Source of the DNA: Muribaculaceae bacterium
GTDB lineage: Bacteria; Bacteroidota; Bacteroidia; Bacteroidales; Muribaculaceae
NCBI GenBank assembly: GCA_017443765.1
Contig: JAFSYB010000069.1
Coordinates: 1-34,371, forward strand
DNA: 34,371 nucleotides
Direction of reading: 5' to 3'
Translations under genes and position numbers: made by a program
Shown here: positions 1 through 7,352 of the stretch, one piece after another
Position numbering within the stretch: the stretch's first letter is position 1
Layout of the letters: the number at the start of each line of letters is the position of its first letter
Notes under the pieces: generated by a model
What the model was told of the DNA's origin: nothing
The model's database searches: none
Seen by the model: the letters and a program-made list of their open reading frames with translations, nothing else

Positions 1-1177
1 GCGGAGCGCGGCCACCGCCGCTGCCGCCCTGCACCTCGTAGCCTGCGGTCACGGTGATGCTTTCCAGCTCGTAACCCTCGGCGGGTGTCACGGTGAGCGT
101 CACGGTCTCGCCGATGGCAGCAGCGGCCTTGTCGGCCACCACGGTGCCGTTCTCGGTGGCCAGCACGCTGACGGTGTAGGTGGTGGGAGCGGGAGCAGAA
201 GCCCAGAACTGACCCCAGTTCTCGTCGGCCTGGTAAGCTGCCAGGGCCTCTTCGGGCACGGTGATGTTGCCGCTCTCGCGGATGCGCTCGTAGACGGTTT
301 CGTCAAACACGGCACCCGTGGGGGGCGTGGTGGCGTTGCAGGTGATGGTGCTGATGGCGGTTGCACCTGCAAAGGCGTCGGTGTCGATCTCGGTGAGCGT
401 TGCCGGCAGGGTGAGCGTGGTGAGCGCGGTCATGTTCTTCATGGCCTCCACACCAATGCGCGTGGCACCAGCGATGGTGACGGTGGTCAGGTTGCTGTTG
501 CCATAGAGGGCATAGTCACCAATCTCGTCGTAGTTGAACGTCCACTCGGTGGTGATGTTGCGGTTGGCGGCAGCTCCCGTGATGTGTTTTACCCATGCGT
601 TGACGCGGTGGTCGCCACCCCAGCCAACGAGAATGGTCCGACCGTCTACGGTCTTGTAGACATCACCGCCCATGTCGTTCCCGTTATAGCTGCCATGGTC
701 GTTGTCTTCCGAACTGCTGTAGCCCGTAACAAAGCAACGGAAACGGTTGATGTTGTTGTTACGGAATGCCTTGGAATCGATGGTCGTGCCGTACATACCC
801 ACGATGTTGCAGGTCCAGTTGTCGAACGCGTCGGCCTCGTAGGTGGTGATGCTGCCGGGGAACCAGAACATATTGGTGTACTGGTTTGAACCGCAAACCG
901 TGGCGTTGCGGAAAGCGCCCTCAGCTACGGTGGTGACCGTGTAGGTCACACCATCATAGGTCACGGTCTCGGGCATGTCCCAAGCAAATGAACCAACGTA
1001 TGGGCCCAGGTTGGGGTCATACTCACTGGGGTGGATGATGGCCACCTCGGTGTCGCTGATGGGGCGGAAGTAGAACGTGTAGTCGTTCTCGACCGCAAAG
1101 GCGAACTCGCCGGCTGCGTTCGCCACACCCGTGGTGGCTGCGAGCAGCATGAGCGTTGAAAGTAATTTCTTTCTCAT
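1..1177 (-). CDS. BspA-like leucine-rich repeat surface protein (3' end outside window)
   Basis: The frame is open from the ATG at 1175-1177 to the left edge, giving 392 visible residues, so the gene is cut by the window. It starts with a signal peptide (MRKKLLSTLMLLAATTGVANA). The next ~310 residues are an LRR_5/BspA-type module, recognisable by phrases such as VAEGAFRNATV, IGDYALYGNSNLTTVTI and LTTLTLPATLTEIDTDAF. From about residue 345 there is a beta-rich segment (TYTVSVLATENGTVVADKAA) like the divergent InlB B-repeat ('bacterial repeat') domain. The protein is probably exported and surface-exposed; BspA-type LRRs in Bacteroidales are linked to adhesion or ligand binding, but no ligand can be read here. 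Residues ~27-340 are closely similar to the C-terminal half of the protein encoded immediately upstream, so the two are paralogues. They lie 131 bp apart on the same strand and may be co-transcribed, because no clear promoter is seen in the gap. Confidence 0.8.
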   Translation of the reverse strand, partial: MRKKLLSTLMLLAATTGVANAAGEFAFAVENDYTFYFRPISDTEVAIIHPSEYDPNLGPYVGSFAWDMPETVTYDGVTYTVTTVAEGAFRNATVCGSNQYTNMFWFPGSITTYEADAFDNWTCNIVGMYGTTIDSKAFRNNNINRFRCFVTGYSSSEDNDHGSYNGNDMGGDVYKTVDGRTILVGWGGDHRVNAWVKHITGAAANRNITTEWTFNYDEIGDYALYGNSNLTTVTIAGATRIGVEAMKNMTALTTLTLPATLTEIDTDAFAGATAISTITCNATTPPTGAVFDETVYERIRESGNITVPEEALAAYQADENWGQFWASAPAPTTYTVSVLATENGTVVADKAAAAIGETVTLTVTPAEGYELESITVTAGYEVQGGSGGGRAP

Positions 1178-1229
1178 AGTGAAAAATGATTTAGTTAATA
1201 ATTAGGGTTTTGGTTGTCGGTTTTTTTTC

Positions 1230-1301
1230 GGGGGACCATAGGGGCCATAGGGGCTCTAAGGCTTCTAAGGGGGCTATGGGGGGCCTATTGGGACCTATGG
1301 G
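1230..1301. repeat. G-rich degenerate tandem repeat between two BspA-like genes
   Basis: The plus strand is a run of G tracts separated by CCATA, CTCTAA or CTAT spacers. Read on the other strand it is a degenerate 9-10-base unit close to CCCNATAGG or CCCCTATGG, about seven units long. Units such as CCATAGG and CCTATGG can pair, so the transcript could fold after the stop codon of the 926-residue protein. The plus strand has at least four G runs of four or more, compatible with a G-quadruplex. A T run (1221-1228) lies beside it. Confidence 0.6.
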
Positions 1302-1308
1302 CTTTTTC

Positions 1309-4089
1309 TTAATTTAGGATAATGTTGATAATGGCGTTTACGTCCTCGACGTCGATGTTTCCGTCGCCGTTCAGGTCGCCGTTGCCGGTGAGGTTGTTGG
1401 CATTTTCGTTGAGGATGGCGTTGATAATCAGGTTCACGTCTTCCACGTCTACGTTACCGTCGTCGTTGAGGTCGCCTGGCAGGGCGGGCTGGTCTTCGAA
1501 CCAGAAGCGGCGCCAGTTGCGGTCGGCCTGGTAGGCGGCGAGTGCGTTGGCGGGCACGGTGATGTTTCCGTTCTCGCGGATGCGGTCGTAGACGGTGTCG
1601 TCAAACACGGCTCCTGTGGGTGGCGTGGTGGCGTTGCAGGTGATGGTGGCGATGGCGTTGCTGCCCTTGAAGGCGTCGTTAGCCACGGTGGTGAGCGTTG
1701 CGGGCAGCGTGAGCGTGGTCAGGGCGGTCATGCCGGCCAGAGCCTGCTCGCCGATGCGCGTGGCACCCTCGATGGCCACGGTCTGCAGGTTGGTGTTGTC
1801 GGCCAGCGCATAGTCGCCAATCTCGTCATAGGTGAACGTCCAGTCGGTGGTCACGCTTATGTTGCCGTTGAGCCAGGCGTTGGTGCGACGGTCGCCTCCC
1901 CAGGCCCACAGCACTTTCTTGCCGTCGACAGTCTTGTAGATGTCGCCGCTCATGTCCTTGCCATTGTAGTTGCCGTGGTCATTGTCGGGCGAGAAGCCGA
2001 AGTCGCCGCCAAACACGGTGAAACGGTTGATTTTGTTGCCGCGCAGTGCGCTCGGTGCGATGTCGGTGACCGAGTTCAGTCCCAGCCAGTTGATTTGCCA
2101 GCCCTTGAAGGCGTTGTCCTTGACGGTGGTGACGCCGTTGAGCCAGATGAGGTTTGTGCGTGGGTTGTCACCATGGATTGTGGCATTGCGGAATGCGCCC
2201 TCGCCCACGGTGGTCACACGGTAGGTCTTGTCGTTATACTCCACCGTTTCGGGGGTGTCCCAGCAGAAAGCACCGCTGTAGGGACCCAGGTCGGGGTCAT
2301 AGTCGCTTGGGGCGATGTACTCCACCTCGTCGTCACCGATGACGCGGAAGTACAGCGTGTAGTCGTTTTCGACCAGATAGGGGAACCGGGTGGTGGAATC
2401 CACGGGCGCCACCTCGCTCTCGATGTCCTTGATGGTGCTGAAGCGTCCCCAGATGATGTGGTTGCGGTAGGCGTCGAGTGCGGCTGCCGGCACGAGCAGG
2501 GTTGCGTTGGCAAACACCTCGTCGGTGAAGATGTAGTTGCCGTTTTCAATATCGCCGCCGGCGGGTGGGGTGAGAGCCATGCAGGTCACCTTGCTCAGGT
2601 TGTAGACGTCGCCAAAGGCGAACTCCCGAATGGTGGTGAGCGTCGAGGGCAGGGTGACGCGCGTGAGCTCCACCTCGCGAATCGACTGGGTGCCGAGTGT
2701 GGTCACTCCCTCGGGGACGTTGAGCGTGCGACGGCTGATGGCCGAGGGCACGCTCACCAGCACGGTGGGCTGGTCGGGGTCGCCGTTGGTGGGGTTCTCG
2801 CCCACCACGGTGGCGCCGGTGGTGGCGTAGAGGGCGCCGTCAATCACCTTGAAGTGCTGCGCCCCGGAGGCCATCTGCAGGCTGGAGAGCTGCTCGCAGC
2901 CCGTCACCGGGTTCACCCCGATGCACTGCAGCGAGGCGGGCAGCGTGAGGCTGCGCAGGCTGGCGCAGCGGAAGAACGTGTTGCCAAAGAGGGTCTTCAC
3001 CCCTTCGGGGAAATTGACACTGGTGAGCGCGTCGCAGCGCACAAAGGCGGCATTGTCGATAAACTCCAGCTGGCTGCCGCCGGTGATGGTGGTGAGGCTC
3101 TCGCAGCGGCCAAAGCTCATGAAAGCGAGCGTCTTCACATTCTTGAGGTCGATGCTCTTGATGGGGTCGCCCATGAAGCAGCTGGCCTCCACCGTCTCGA
3201 CCGTGCTCGACAGGTTGAATGTGGCGAGCTGCTCGCAACTGGCAAAGGCACTCTCGCCCAGGGTTTTCACCCCCTCGGGGAGCGAGATGGATTTCAACGA
3301 CACGCAGCAGAAGAAAGCCTTGGCGGGAATGGTGGCCAGGTTGCGGGTGTTGAAGGTGAGGCGCGTGGCATTCACACAACCCTGGAAAGCGGCCTCGCCG
3401 AGCTCGGTGACCGAGGCCGGGATGGTGATGCTGCTGTAGTCGAGGCACTCCAGGAAGGCGGCGAAGCCGATGCGTGTCACCGTGTTGGGGATGGTGATGG
3501 TGGCCAGTCCCTCGTTGCGGTAGAAGCAGAAGTCGCCCACCTCGGTGACGAAGCTCGGAATAGAGAAGCTCGAGGCGGTTTTCCCGCCCGGGTAGTTGAG
3601 CAGGGCCTTTTTGTCCTTGGAGGCCAGCAGTCCGTTGCAGTTGCTGCCATCGCTGTTGGTCAGGTTGCAGAAAGCCTGATTGTTGCCATCGACAAAAATG
3701 CCCGAGGTGAATTTGTTGCCGGCAAAGGCGTTGGCGCTGACGTTTTGCACGTTCTCGCCGAGTACGATGCCATCGCCTGAGGCGGCGTAGAAGGCAAACT
3801 GGCTGATGGTGGTGATGGGCTTGGGCAGGGTGATGCGCTCGTTGAACGAGGCTTTGTTGAAGGCCTGGTCGTAGATGCCCGCCACAGCGTAGGTTACTCC
3901 GTTATAGGTCACTGAATCGGTGAAATTGGCCGAGGTCAAGCCGCTGTAGGAGCCTTCGTCGAGTGGCATGATAGCCACCGTGTTGCTGCTCCACACACTG
4001 TAGTTCAGCCCATTAACGCTGAAATCGGCGGCGGCCAAGCGCAGCACACTGGCCAGCAATAGACACACGAGGGTAATAGTTTTTCTCAT
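1309..4089 (-). CDS. BspA-like LRR protein with C-terminal dockerin-type repeats
   Basis: Predicted secreted protein of 926 residues starting with a signal peptide (MRKTITLVCLLLASVLRLAA). Residues ~30-540 form one LRR_5/BspA array (repeated forms like VTEVGDFCFYRNEGLATITI and VKTLGESAFASCEQLATF). Residues ~560-860 form a second module that starts with VENDYTLYFRV and matches the N-terminal module of the neighbouring gene. The last ~55 residues contain two calcium-loop repeats, GDLNDDGNVDVEDVNLIINA and GDLNGDGNIDVEDVNAIINI, the signature of a type I dockerin pair. In Bacteroidales such C-terminal dockerin-like segments occur on secreted proteins without classical cellulosomes, so an anchoring or protein-protein docking role is inference. 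A consensus promoter lies ~75 bp upstream. The start is supported by the signal peptide directly after it. Confidence 0.88.
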   Translation of the reverse strand: MRKTITLVCLLLASVLRLAAADFSVNGLNYSVWSSNTVAIMPLDEGSYSGLTSANFTDSVTYNGVTYAVAGIYDQAFNKASFNERITLPKPITTISQFAFYAASGDGIVLGENVQNVSANAFAGNKFTSGIFVDGNNQAFCNLTNSDGSNCNGLLASKDKKALLNYPGGKTASSFSIPSFVTEVGDFCFYRNEGLATITIPNTVTRIGFAAFLECLDYSSITIPASVTELGEAAFQGCVNATRLTFNTRNLATIPAKAFFCCVSLKSISLPEGVKTLGESAFASCEQLATFNLSSTVETVEASCFMGDPIKSIDLKNVKTLAFMSFGRCESLTTITGGSQLEFIDNAAFVRCDALTSVNFPEGVKTLFGNTFFRCASLRSLTLPASLQCIGVNPVTGCEQLSSLQMASGAQHFKVIDGALYATTGATVVGENPTNGDPDQPTVLVSVPSAISRRTLNVPEGVTTLGTQSIREVELTRVTLPSTLTTIREFAFGDVYNLSKVTCMALTPPAGGDIENGNYIFTDEVFANATLLVPAAALDAYRNHIIWGRFSTIKDIESEVAPVDSTTRFPYLVENDYTLYFRVIGDDEVEYIAPSDYDPDLGPYSGAFCWDTPETVEYNDKTYRVTTVGEGAFRNATIHGDNPRTNLIWLNGVTTVKDNAFKGWQINWLGLNSVTDIAPSALRGNKINRFTVFGGDFGFSPDNDHGNYNGKDMSGDIYKTVDGKKVLWAWGGDRRTNAWLNGNISVTTDWTFTYDEIGDYALADNTNLQTVAIEGATRIGEQALAGMTALTTLTLPATLTTVANDAFKGSNAIATITCNATTPPTGAVFDDTVYDRIRENGNITVPANALAAYQADRNWRRFWFEDQPALPGDLNDDGNVDVEDVNLIINAILNENANNLTGNGDLNGDGNIDVEDVNAIINIILN

Positions 4090-4162
4090 AACTGTTTGAT
4101 TGAGTTAATAATATGCCCTGCGAGAGCATCACTATCGCAGAACACAAAGTTGCAAATCACGT

Positions 4163-4194
4163 GCAAAGGTAAGCAATTATTTTGAGTATGCAAA
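4163..4194 (-). promoter_or_regulatory. Bacteroidetes-type promoter of the dockerin/LRR gene
   Basis: On the minus strand, TTTG at 4191-4194 is followed after 19 bp by TACCTTTGC at 4163-4171, matching the Bacteroidetes primary-sigma consensus. Transcription would start near 4156, giving a ~65-nt leader before the ATG at 4089. Confidence 0.65.
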
Positions 4195-4199
4195 AAAAA

Positions 4200-4486
4200 C
4201 GCCCAAAAATCAACAAATTGCCGCGTTGTCGTCGGCAACGGCACGCTGGAGTCCCCTATGGCTCGGGCACGCACTTCGGGGGGCTTCGTCCCGGCAGTGT
4301 CGCACTACCGGGTTTCCGCAGGATATTGCGGGCGCCTTTCAGGGGGCCACCCGATGGTGCAGTATGCTTTGGCGTTGCTGTGGCACAAAGCCGCCAAGCC
4401 GCATCGATTCGCATCGTTGCGGCTTGGGCATTTCGCTACTATAGGCAAATTCTTTCAACTAATAACTCACTCCGTGAAGTGTTTTC
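4200..4486 (-). ncRNA. Candidate structured non-coding RNA (unidentified)
   Basis: No convincing protein is encoded here. On the minus strand a consensus promoter (4492-4523) points into it. The region then offers three clean hairpins: 4394-4427 (10 bp, an A/A mismatch, four more pairs, GCGA tetraloop), 4316-4331 (5 bp) and 4290-4312 (10 bp with one G-U pair, 3-base loop). Near the left end, 4221-4243 can fold into a bulged stem followed by a U-rich stretch, a weak terminator candidate. Nothing matches the conserved cores of RNase P RNA or tmRNA that I can recall. It could instead be an interspersed palindromic repeat typical of these genomes, or a long leader of the downstream LRR gene. Confidence 0.3.
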
Positions 4487-4491
4487 ACGAT

Positions 4492-4523
4492 GCAAAATTA
4501 CTGCCATCGTGAAGCGCCGGCAA
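4492..4523 (-). promoter_or_regulatory. Consensus promoter pointing into the candidate ncRNA
   Basis: Minus-strand TTG (4521-4523) and TAATTTTGC (4492-4500) are separated by 20 bp. The -7 box sits inside a perfect 9-bp inverted repeat (TTCACGATG at 4484-4492, CATCGTGAA at 4505-4513), which could be an operator. Confidence 0.5.
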
Positions 4524-4589
4524 TCGCCAGAAGTGGGGATTGTGGGCCGGGACACATCCTATAAATTGGGGAGTGGTTGGTCAGGGCAC

Positions 4590-4697
4590 AAAAAAATGGG
4601 CAAGCTTACTATATCGCGCCGCTACGACCCGATACCCTTGCTTCGGTCAAGACCTGGGGGATTCTCGGGGAGCTGGCCGTATAGGACTTACCCAGCT
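4590..4697 (-). ncRNA. ffs: Signal recognition particle RNA (4.5S-like)
   Basis: On the minus strand the RNA begins GGGTAAG (4687-4693) and ends CTTGCCC (4598-4604). These pair to close the hairpin, followed by a seven-U tail (4590-4596). The apical part carries the SRP54-binding internal loop CAGG ... AGCA (4640-4657), the hallmark of SRP RNA domain IV, then AAGGGTATCGGG. The ten bases between CAGG and AGCA are TCTTGACCGA rather than the usual TCC-GGAA-GGA stem-loop. A strong promoter lies directly upstream. The length of ~105 nt fits a small bacterial SRP RNA, which binds Ffh to target membrane and secreted proteins. Identification rests on the CAGG/AGCA loop, the closing stem and the size. 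Confidence 0.8.
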
Positions 4698-4720
4698 GCA
4701 AAAGTACTGCTTTTTGTCAA
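4698..4720 (-). promoter_or_regulatory. Promoter of the SRP RNA
   Basis: Minus-strand TTGAC (4716-4720) and TACTTTTGC (4698-4706) lie immediately before the RNA start. The spacing is shorter than the 19-21 bp seen elsewhere, so the exact -33 element is uncertain. The -7 box is a perfect match. Confidence 0.55.
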
Positions 4721-4828
4721 CGTGGCCAAATCGTGGGCGCATATTTATTGATTATTTAACAAACCGGGAAGCTAAAATAGCCGAAAGATTAAATAATGTA
4801 AAAATATAATAGCTGTTATGGCGTGATA

Positions 4829-4859
4829 TTGCGAGATTCAAAACTTTGCCGTAACTTTG
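4829..4859 (+). promoter_or_regulatory. Consensus promoter upstream of the AAA+ ATPase gene
   Basis: TTG at 4829-4831 and TAACTTTG at 4852-4859 are 20 bp apart. The next intact plus-strand gene starts at 5258, so the transcript would carry a ~390-nt leader crossing the decayed gene fragment. Confidence 0.45.
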
Positions 4860-4937
4860 CGGCTGTTAAAAAATATGTTTAAAGAAAATGTCAGTTAAAG
4901 CAGAAAGAATGATCCATTAGTAAAATGCATGTCCCGT

Positions 4938-5131
4938 TCATACCCGGTCCTCGAGAAGGTATGCCTTAAATCCGAACCTGACACCGCTCACCTCTACATG
5001 GTCATTTGAAACAATCTATCCACCGTTAGTCCAGGCACAGGCTTGAGCACTCGCGGCAGCACATTGTCACCCCTCACGCCCTCGAAGCAGGTCGTTTGGG
5101 AGTAATTATGCGCCCTATACCAGAGTTTTGT
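4938..5131 (-). pseudogene. Decayed C-terminal gene fragment, family unknown
   Basis: Minus-strand codons from 5131 to 4994 read protein-like (LWYRAHNYSQTTCFEGV then RGDNVLPRVLKPVPGLTVDR and LFQMTM) to a TAG at 4994-4996. After a frame change the sequence continues VSGVRFGFKAYLLEDRV to a TGA at 4938-4940. No start codon precedes the first frame; a TAA lies at 5132-5134. Two adjoining protein-like frames in the same direction suggest the 3' end of a gene that has lost its 5' part and suffered a frameshift. I do not recognise the family. Confidence 0.4.
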
Positions 5132-5257
5132 TTAATCATTTTATTGCAAGTTCTTTATTTAAAATGATTTATGGTGAGTTCTGTAAATTGCGGGGGATAA
5201 TAGCGATAAAACGACTCAAGCAATTCATGGAATCAGCCATTAAAAACAATTTGACTT

Positions 5258-6892
5258 ATGATGAGGATTAACATTCTTTACGCATTTGAGAAGATTTTCG
5301 GGTTGGCCGAAAAATCCAACCTTGCCCTGCCTTTCTTTGCCGCAATCAAGCAATGTACCGATTACCTTGGCCGCAAGCTCGACATCACCCCGGTGCAGTC
5401 GGTGCTTTTGGCTGTGATTCTGAACGGTGTGCGTGATGAGTACGTTTCGTTGAGCTGCATTAGCCAGCATTTGGGTTGTGCAAACATTCGCCTGCTGCAA
5501 CTGCAAGACGACCTCGACAGTCTGGAGCGTCGCAGGATATTGGTGTGCAACCGTGGCAGCGAGGACTACAAATACCGCGTGCCCCACGATGTGCTGCAGG
5601 CTTTCAACCGTGACGAGCCATTCGTGCCCGAGCCGATTGCTGGCCTGAGCACCGACATGATGCTTGCCAAACTCGACGACCTCTACAACCAGCGCCGCAA
5701 CAACGACATGACGTTTGAAATGCTCGTTGAGCGTGAGCGCGATATGGTGGAAGCCAATCCACAGCTTGCCGTGTGCCGCGAGGTGAAGCGCCTGAACCTC
5801 GACAACGACAGCCTGGCCCTGCTGCTGTTCTTCGTTGTGAGGATGCTGACCTACGATGTCCGCACGGTGAATCCGTCGCAGTTCCGCGAAGTGTTCAAGG
5901 ACAAGCACTTGCGGTCGGTGAGGAGGAAGTTTTTGAACGACAGCCACCCGCTCCTCAAAGATGGCATTCTTGAGGCGACCTCGTGCTGCGGTGACAGCCA
6001 CGAGAAAGAGTGGCGCCTGCGTGCCGATGTGAGCCACAAGCTGCTGGCCGACTACCCCGTGCCCCATGCCGCCGAGCCCACCGATGATGCCACGCTGCAA
6101 CTGGCAAGCGCCATCCCTGCCAAAACGCTTTACTACAACGCGCCCGTGCAGAAGCAGGTGCGCGAGCTGGAAACGCTGTTCGAGCAAGATAACTACCTCA
6201 AGGTGCGCAACACACTGCAAAGCCAGGGGTTGCGCAAGGGGTTCAACTGCCTGTTCTACGGAGCGCCGGGCACGGGAAAGACCGAGACGGCCTTGCAGCT
6301 GGCTCGCATCTCAGGGCGCGACATTATGGAAGTTGACTTCCACAAGGTGCGCGATTCGTGGGTGGGCGAAAGCGAGAAGAACGTCAAAGCCATCTTCGAC
6401 CACTATCGTGATTTGGTAGATAAGCGAGAGGTGACGCCCATTCTGCTGCTCAACGAGGCCGACGCCCTGTTTGGCACGCGCATTGCGCATTCCCACAGTT
6501 CTGTCGACAAGATGGAGAACACGATGGTTAACATTGTGTTAACTCAAATGGAGGGGCTCGACGGCATTCTCATTGCCACCACCAACCTGATGCCGAGCTT
6601 TGACCCAGCCTTTGAGCGCCGTTTCCTCTTTAAGATTCAGTTTGACCAGCCCTGTCCCGAGGCCAGGTCGCAGATTTGGCAGAGCATGCTGCCCGATCTC
6701 AAGCCCGCCCAGGCTCGGGCGTTGGCCAGGAAGTACTGCTTCAGTGGCGGCCAGATCGAGAATGTGGTGCGCAAAAAGTTTATCGATGACGTTTTGACCG
6801 GCCGCGAGGGCATTGACATGGCCGTGCTGGAGCAATACTGCACCAACGAACTGTTTAACAGGTCGACACAAATCCCCCACGTAGGTTTTTAA
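5258..6892 (+). CDS. AAA+ ATPase with N-terminal winged-helix-like region
   Basis: A 544-residue cytoplasmic protein. Residues ~60-115 (VSLSCISQHLGCANIRLLQ, LESLERR-like helix, then RILVCNRGSEDYKYRVP) look like a winged helix. The C-terminal ~240 residues are a classical AAA module: Walker A GAPGTGKTETA (~335-345), Walker B region ILLLNEADALFG (~395-406), sensor 1 IATTNLMPSFDPA (~438) and an arginine-finger segment FERRFLFKI (~450). The Walker B aspartate is replaced by asparagine (LLLNEAD), which I believe also occurs in relatives of this group. The lack of a second ATPase domain or protease domain argues against FtsH or Clp. Substrate is unknown; an unfoldase or remodelling role is inference. 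It stands alone, flanked by non-coding DNA. ATG at 5258 has an in-frame second ATG directly after it. Confidence 0.75.
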   Translation: MMRINILYAFEKIFGLAEKSNLALPFFAAIKQCTDYLGRKLDITPVQSVLLAVILNGVRDEYVSLSCISQHLGCANIRLLQLQDDLDSLERRRILVCNRGSEDYKYRVPHDVLQAFNRDEPFVPEPIAGLSTDMMLAKLDDLYNQRRNNDMTFEMLVERERDMVEANPQLAVCREVKRLNLDNDSLALLLFFVVRMLTYDVRTVNPSQFREVFKDKHLRSVRRKFLNDSHPLLKDGILEATSCCGDSHEKEWRLRADVSHKLLADYPVPHAAEPTDDATLQLASAIPAKTLYYNAPVQKQVRELETLFEQDNYLKVRNTLQSQGLRKGFNCLFYGAPGTGKTETALQLARISGRDIMEVDFHKVRDSWVGESEKNVKAIFDHYRDLVDKREVTPILLLNEADALFGTRIAHSHSSVDKMENTMVNIVLTQMEGLDGILIATTNLMPSFDPAFERRFLFKIQFDQPCPEARSQIWQSMLPDLKPAQARALARKYCFSGGQIENVVRKKFIDDVLTGREGIDMAVLEQYCTNELFNRSTQIPHVGF

Positions 6893-6932
6893 AGCCATTT
6901 AGTGGGAATCTCGGTACCATTGATTGACACAC

Positions 6933-6955
6933 CCCGCCCCCTGTGAGTGGGCGGG
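6933..6955. terminator. GC-rich hairpin after the AAA+ ATPase gene
   Basis: CCCGCCC (6933-6939) pairs with GGGCGGG (6949-6955) across a 9-base loop, 40 bp after the stop codon. There is no U tract, so terminator function is tentative. Confidence 0.35.
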
Positions 6956-7032
6956 CCCGAGCGTTCCGGGTCGGGTCATGGTGGCCGCCGCTTGCCGAGG
7001 TGCGGCAGACCCGGAAACAAAGGGGATGATTG

Positions 7033-7060
7033 GCCAATTGGTCGCGCACGACCAATTGGC
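7033..7060. terminator. 11-bp perfect hairpin at the border of the MITE insertion
   Basis: GCCAATTGGTC (7033-7043) and GACCAATTGGC (7050-7060) form a perfect stem with loop GCGCAC. The left target duplication of the adjacent MITE starts at the very next base. Confidence 0.45.
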
Positions 7061-7070
7061 TCAATTATTT

Positions 7071-7312
7071 GGCTCTATAACGGATTGTATGGGCAGATTC
7101 ATGCCATGCCGCCATTGGTGGAGCGGTGTATATGGCATCAGGACAGAATGATAATGAAGACAACCATAACAACATAAAACAACATTAAAAAAGTTGTAAC
7201 AGTTGTTATGGTTGTCTTTAAAATATTACCACATCATATTTCCGCATGATTTAAAGAATGGGACCCGTGTGTGAGTCCCAAGCTGTTTACCCACACAGAA
7301 CGTTACAGAGCC
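7071..7312. mobile_element. MITE-like element, copy A, with 10-bp target duplication
   Basis: A 242-bp non-coding element. The ends are inverted and imperfect: GGCTCTATAACG at the left and CGTTACAGAGCC at the right (11 of 12 match), with weaker similarity for another ~13 bp (TATGGG against CCCACA). It is flanked by the identical 10-mer TCAATTATTT at 7061-7070 and 7313-7322, read as the target-site duplication. The interior has no open frame that looks like a transposase but holds a 17-bp perfect hairpin (7157-7218). Ends match copy C (21252-21348) and fragments B and D. The source transposon is not in the window. Confidence 0.75.
7157..7218. repeat. 17-bp perfect inverted repeat inside MITE copy A
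   Basis: The arm AAGACAACCATAACAAC (7157-7173) is exactly complementary to 7202-7218. The 28-base loop carries a further 5-bp pair (ACAAC 7179-7183, GTTGT 7193-7197). The other family members in this window lack this insert. Confidence 0.75.
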
Positions 7313-7352
7313 TCAATTATTTGGCCAATGTGGGGTGCTGGGACTTTGCCGG

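Noticed and set aside
1975..3780. 601-codon plus-strand open frame opposite the LRR/dockerin gene
   Set aside because: Mirror frame of a GC-rich gene; composition is Gly/Ala/Val/His-rich without any domain, while the minus strand has a signal peptide and clear LRR motifs.
4200..4486. RNase P RNA or tmRNA
   Set aside because: Neither the GAGGAAAGUC core of RNase P RNA nor a tRNA-like end with a tag reading frame can be found.
4182..4751. 189-codon plus-strand open frame crossing the SRP RNA
   Set aside because: No family, mixed-style sequence, overlaps an RNA gene and hairpin-rich DNA on the other strand.
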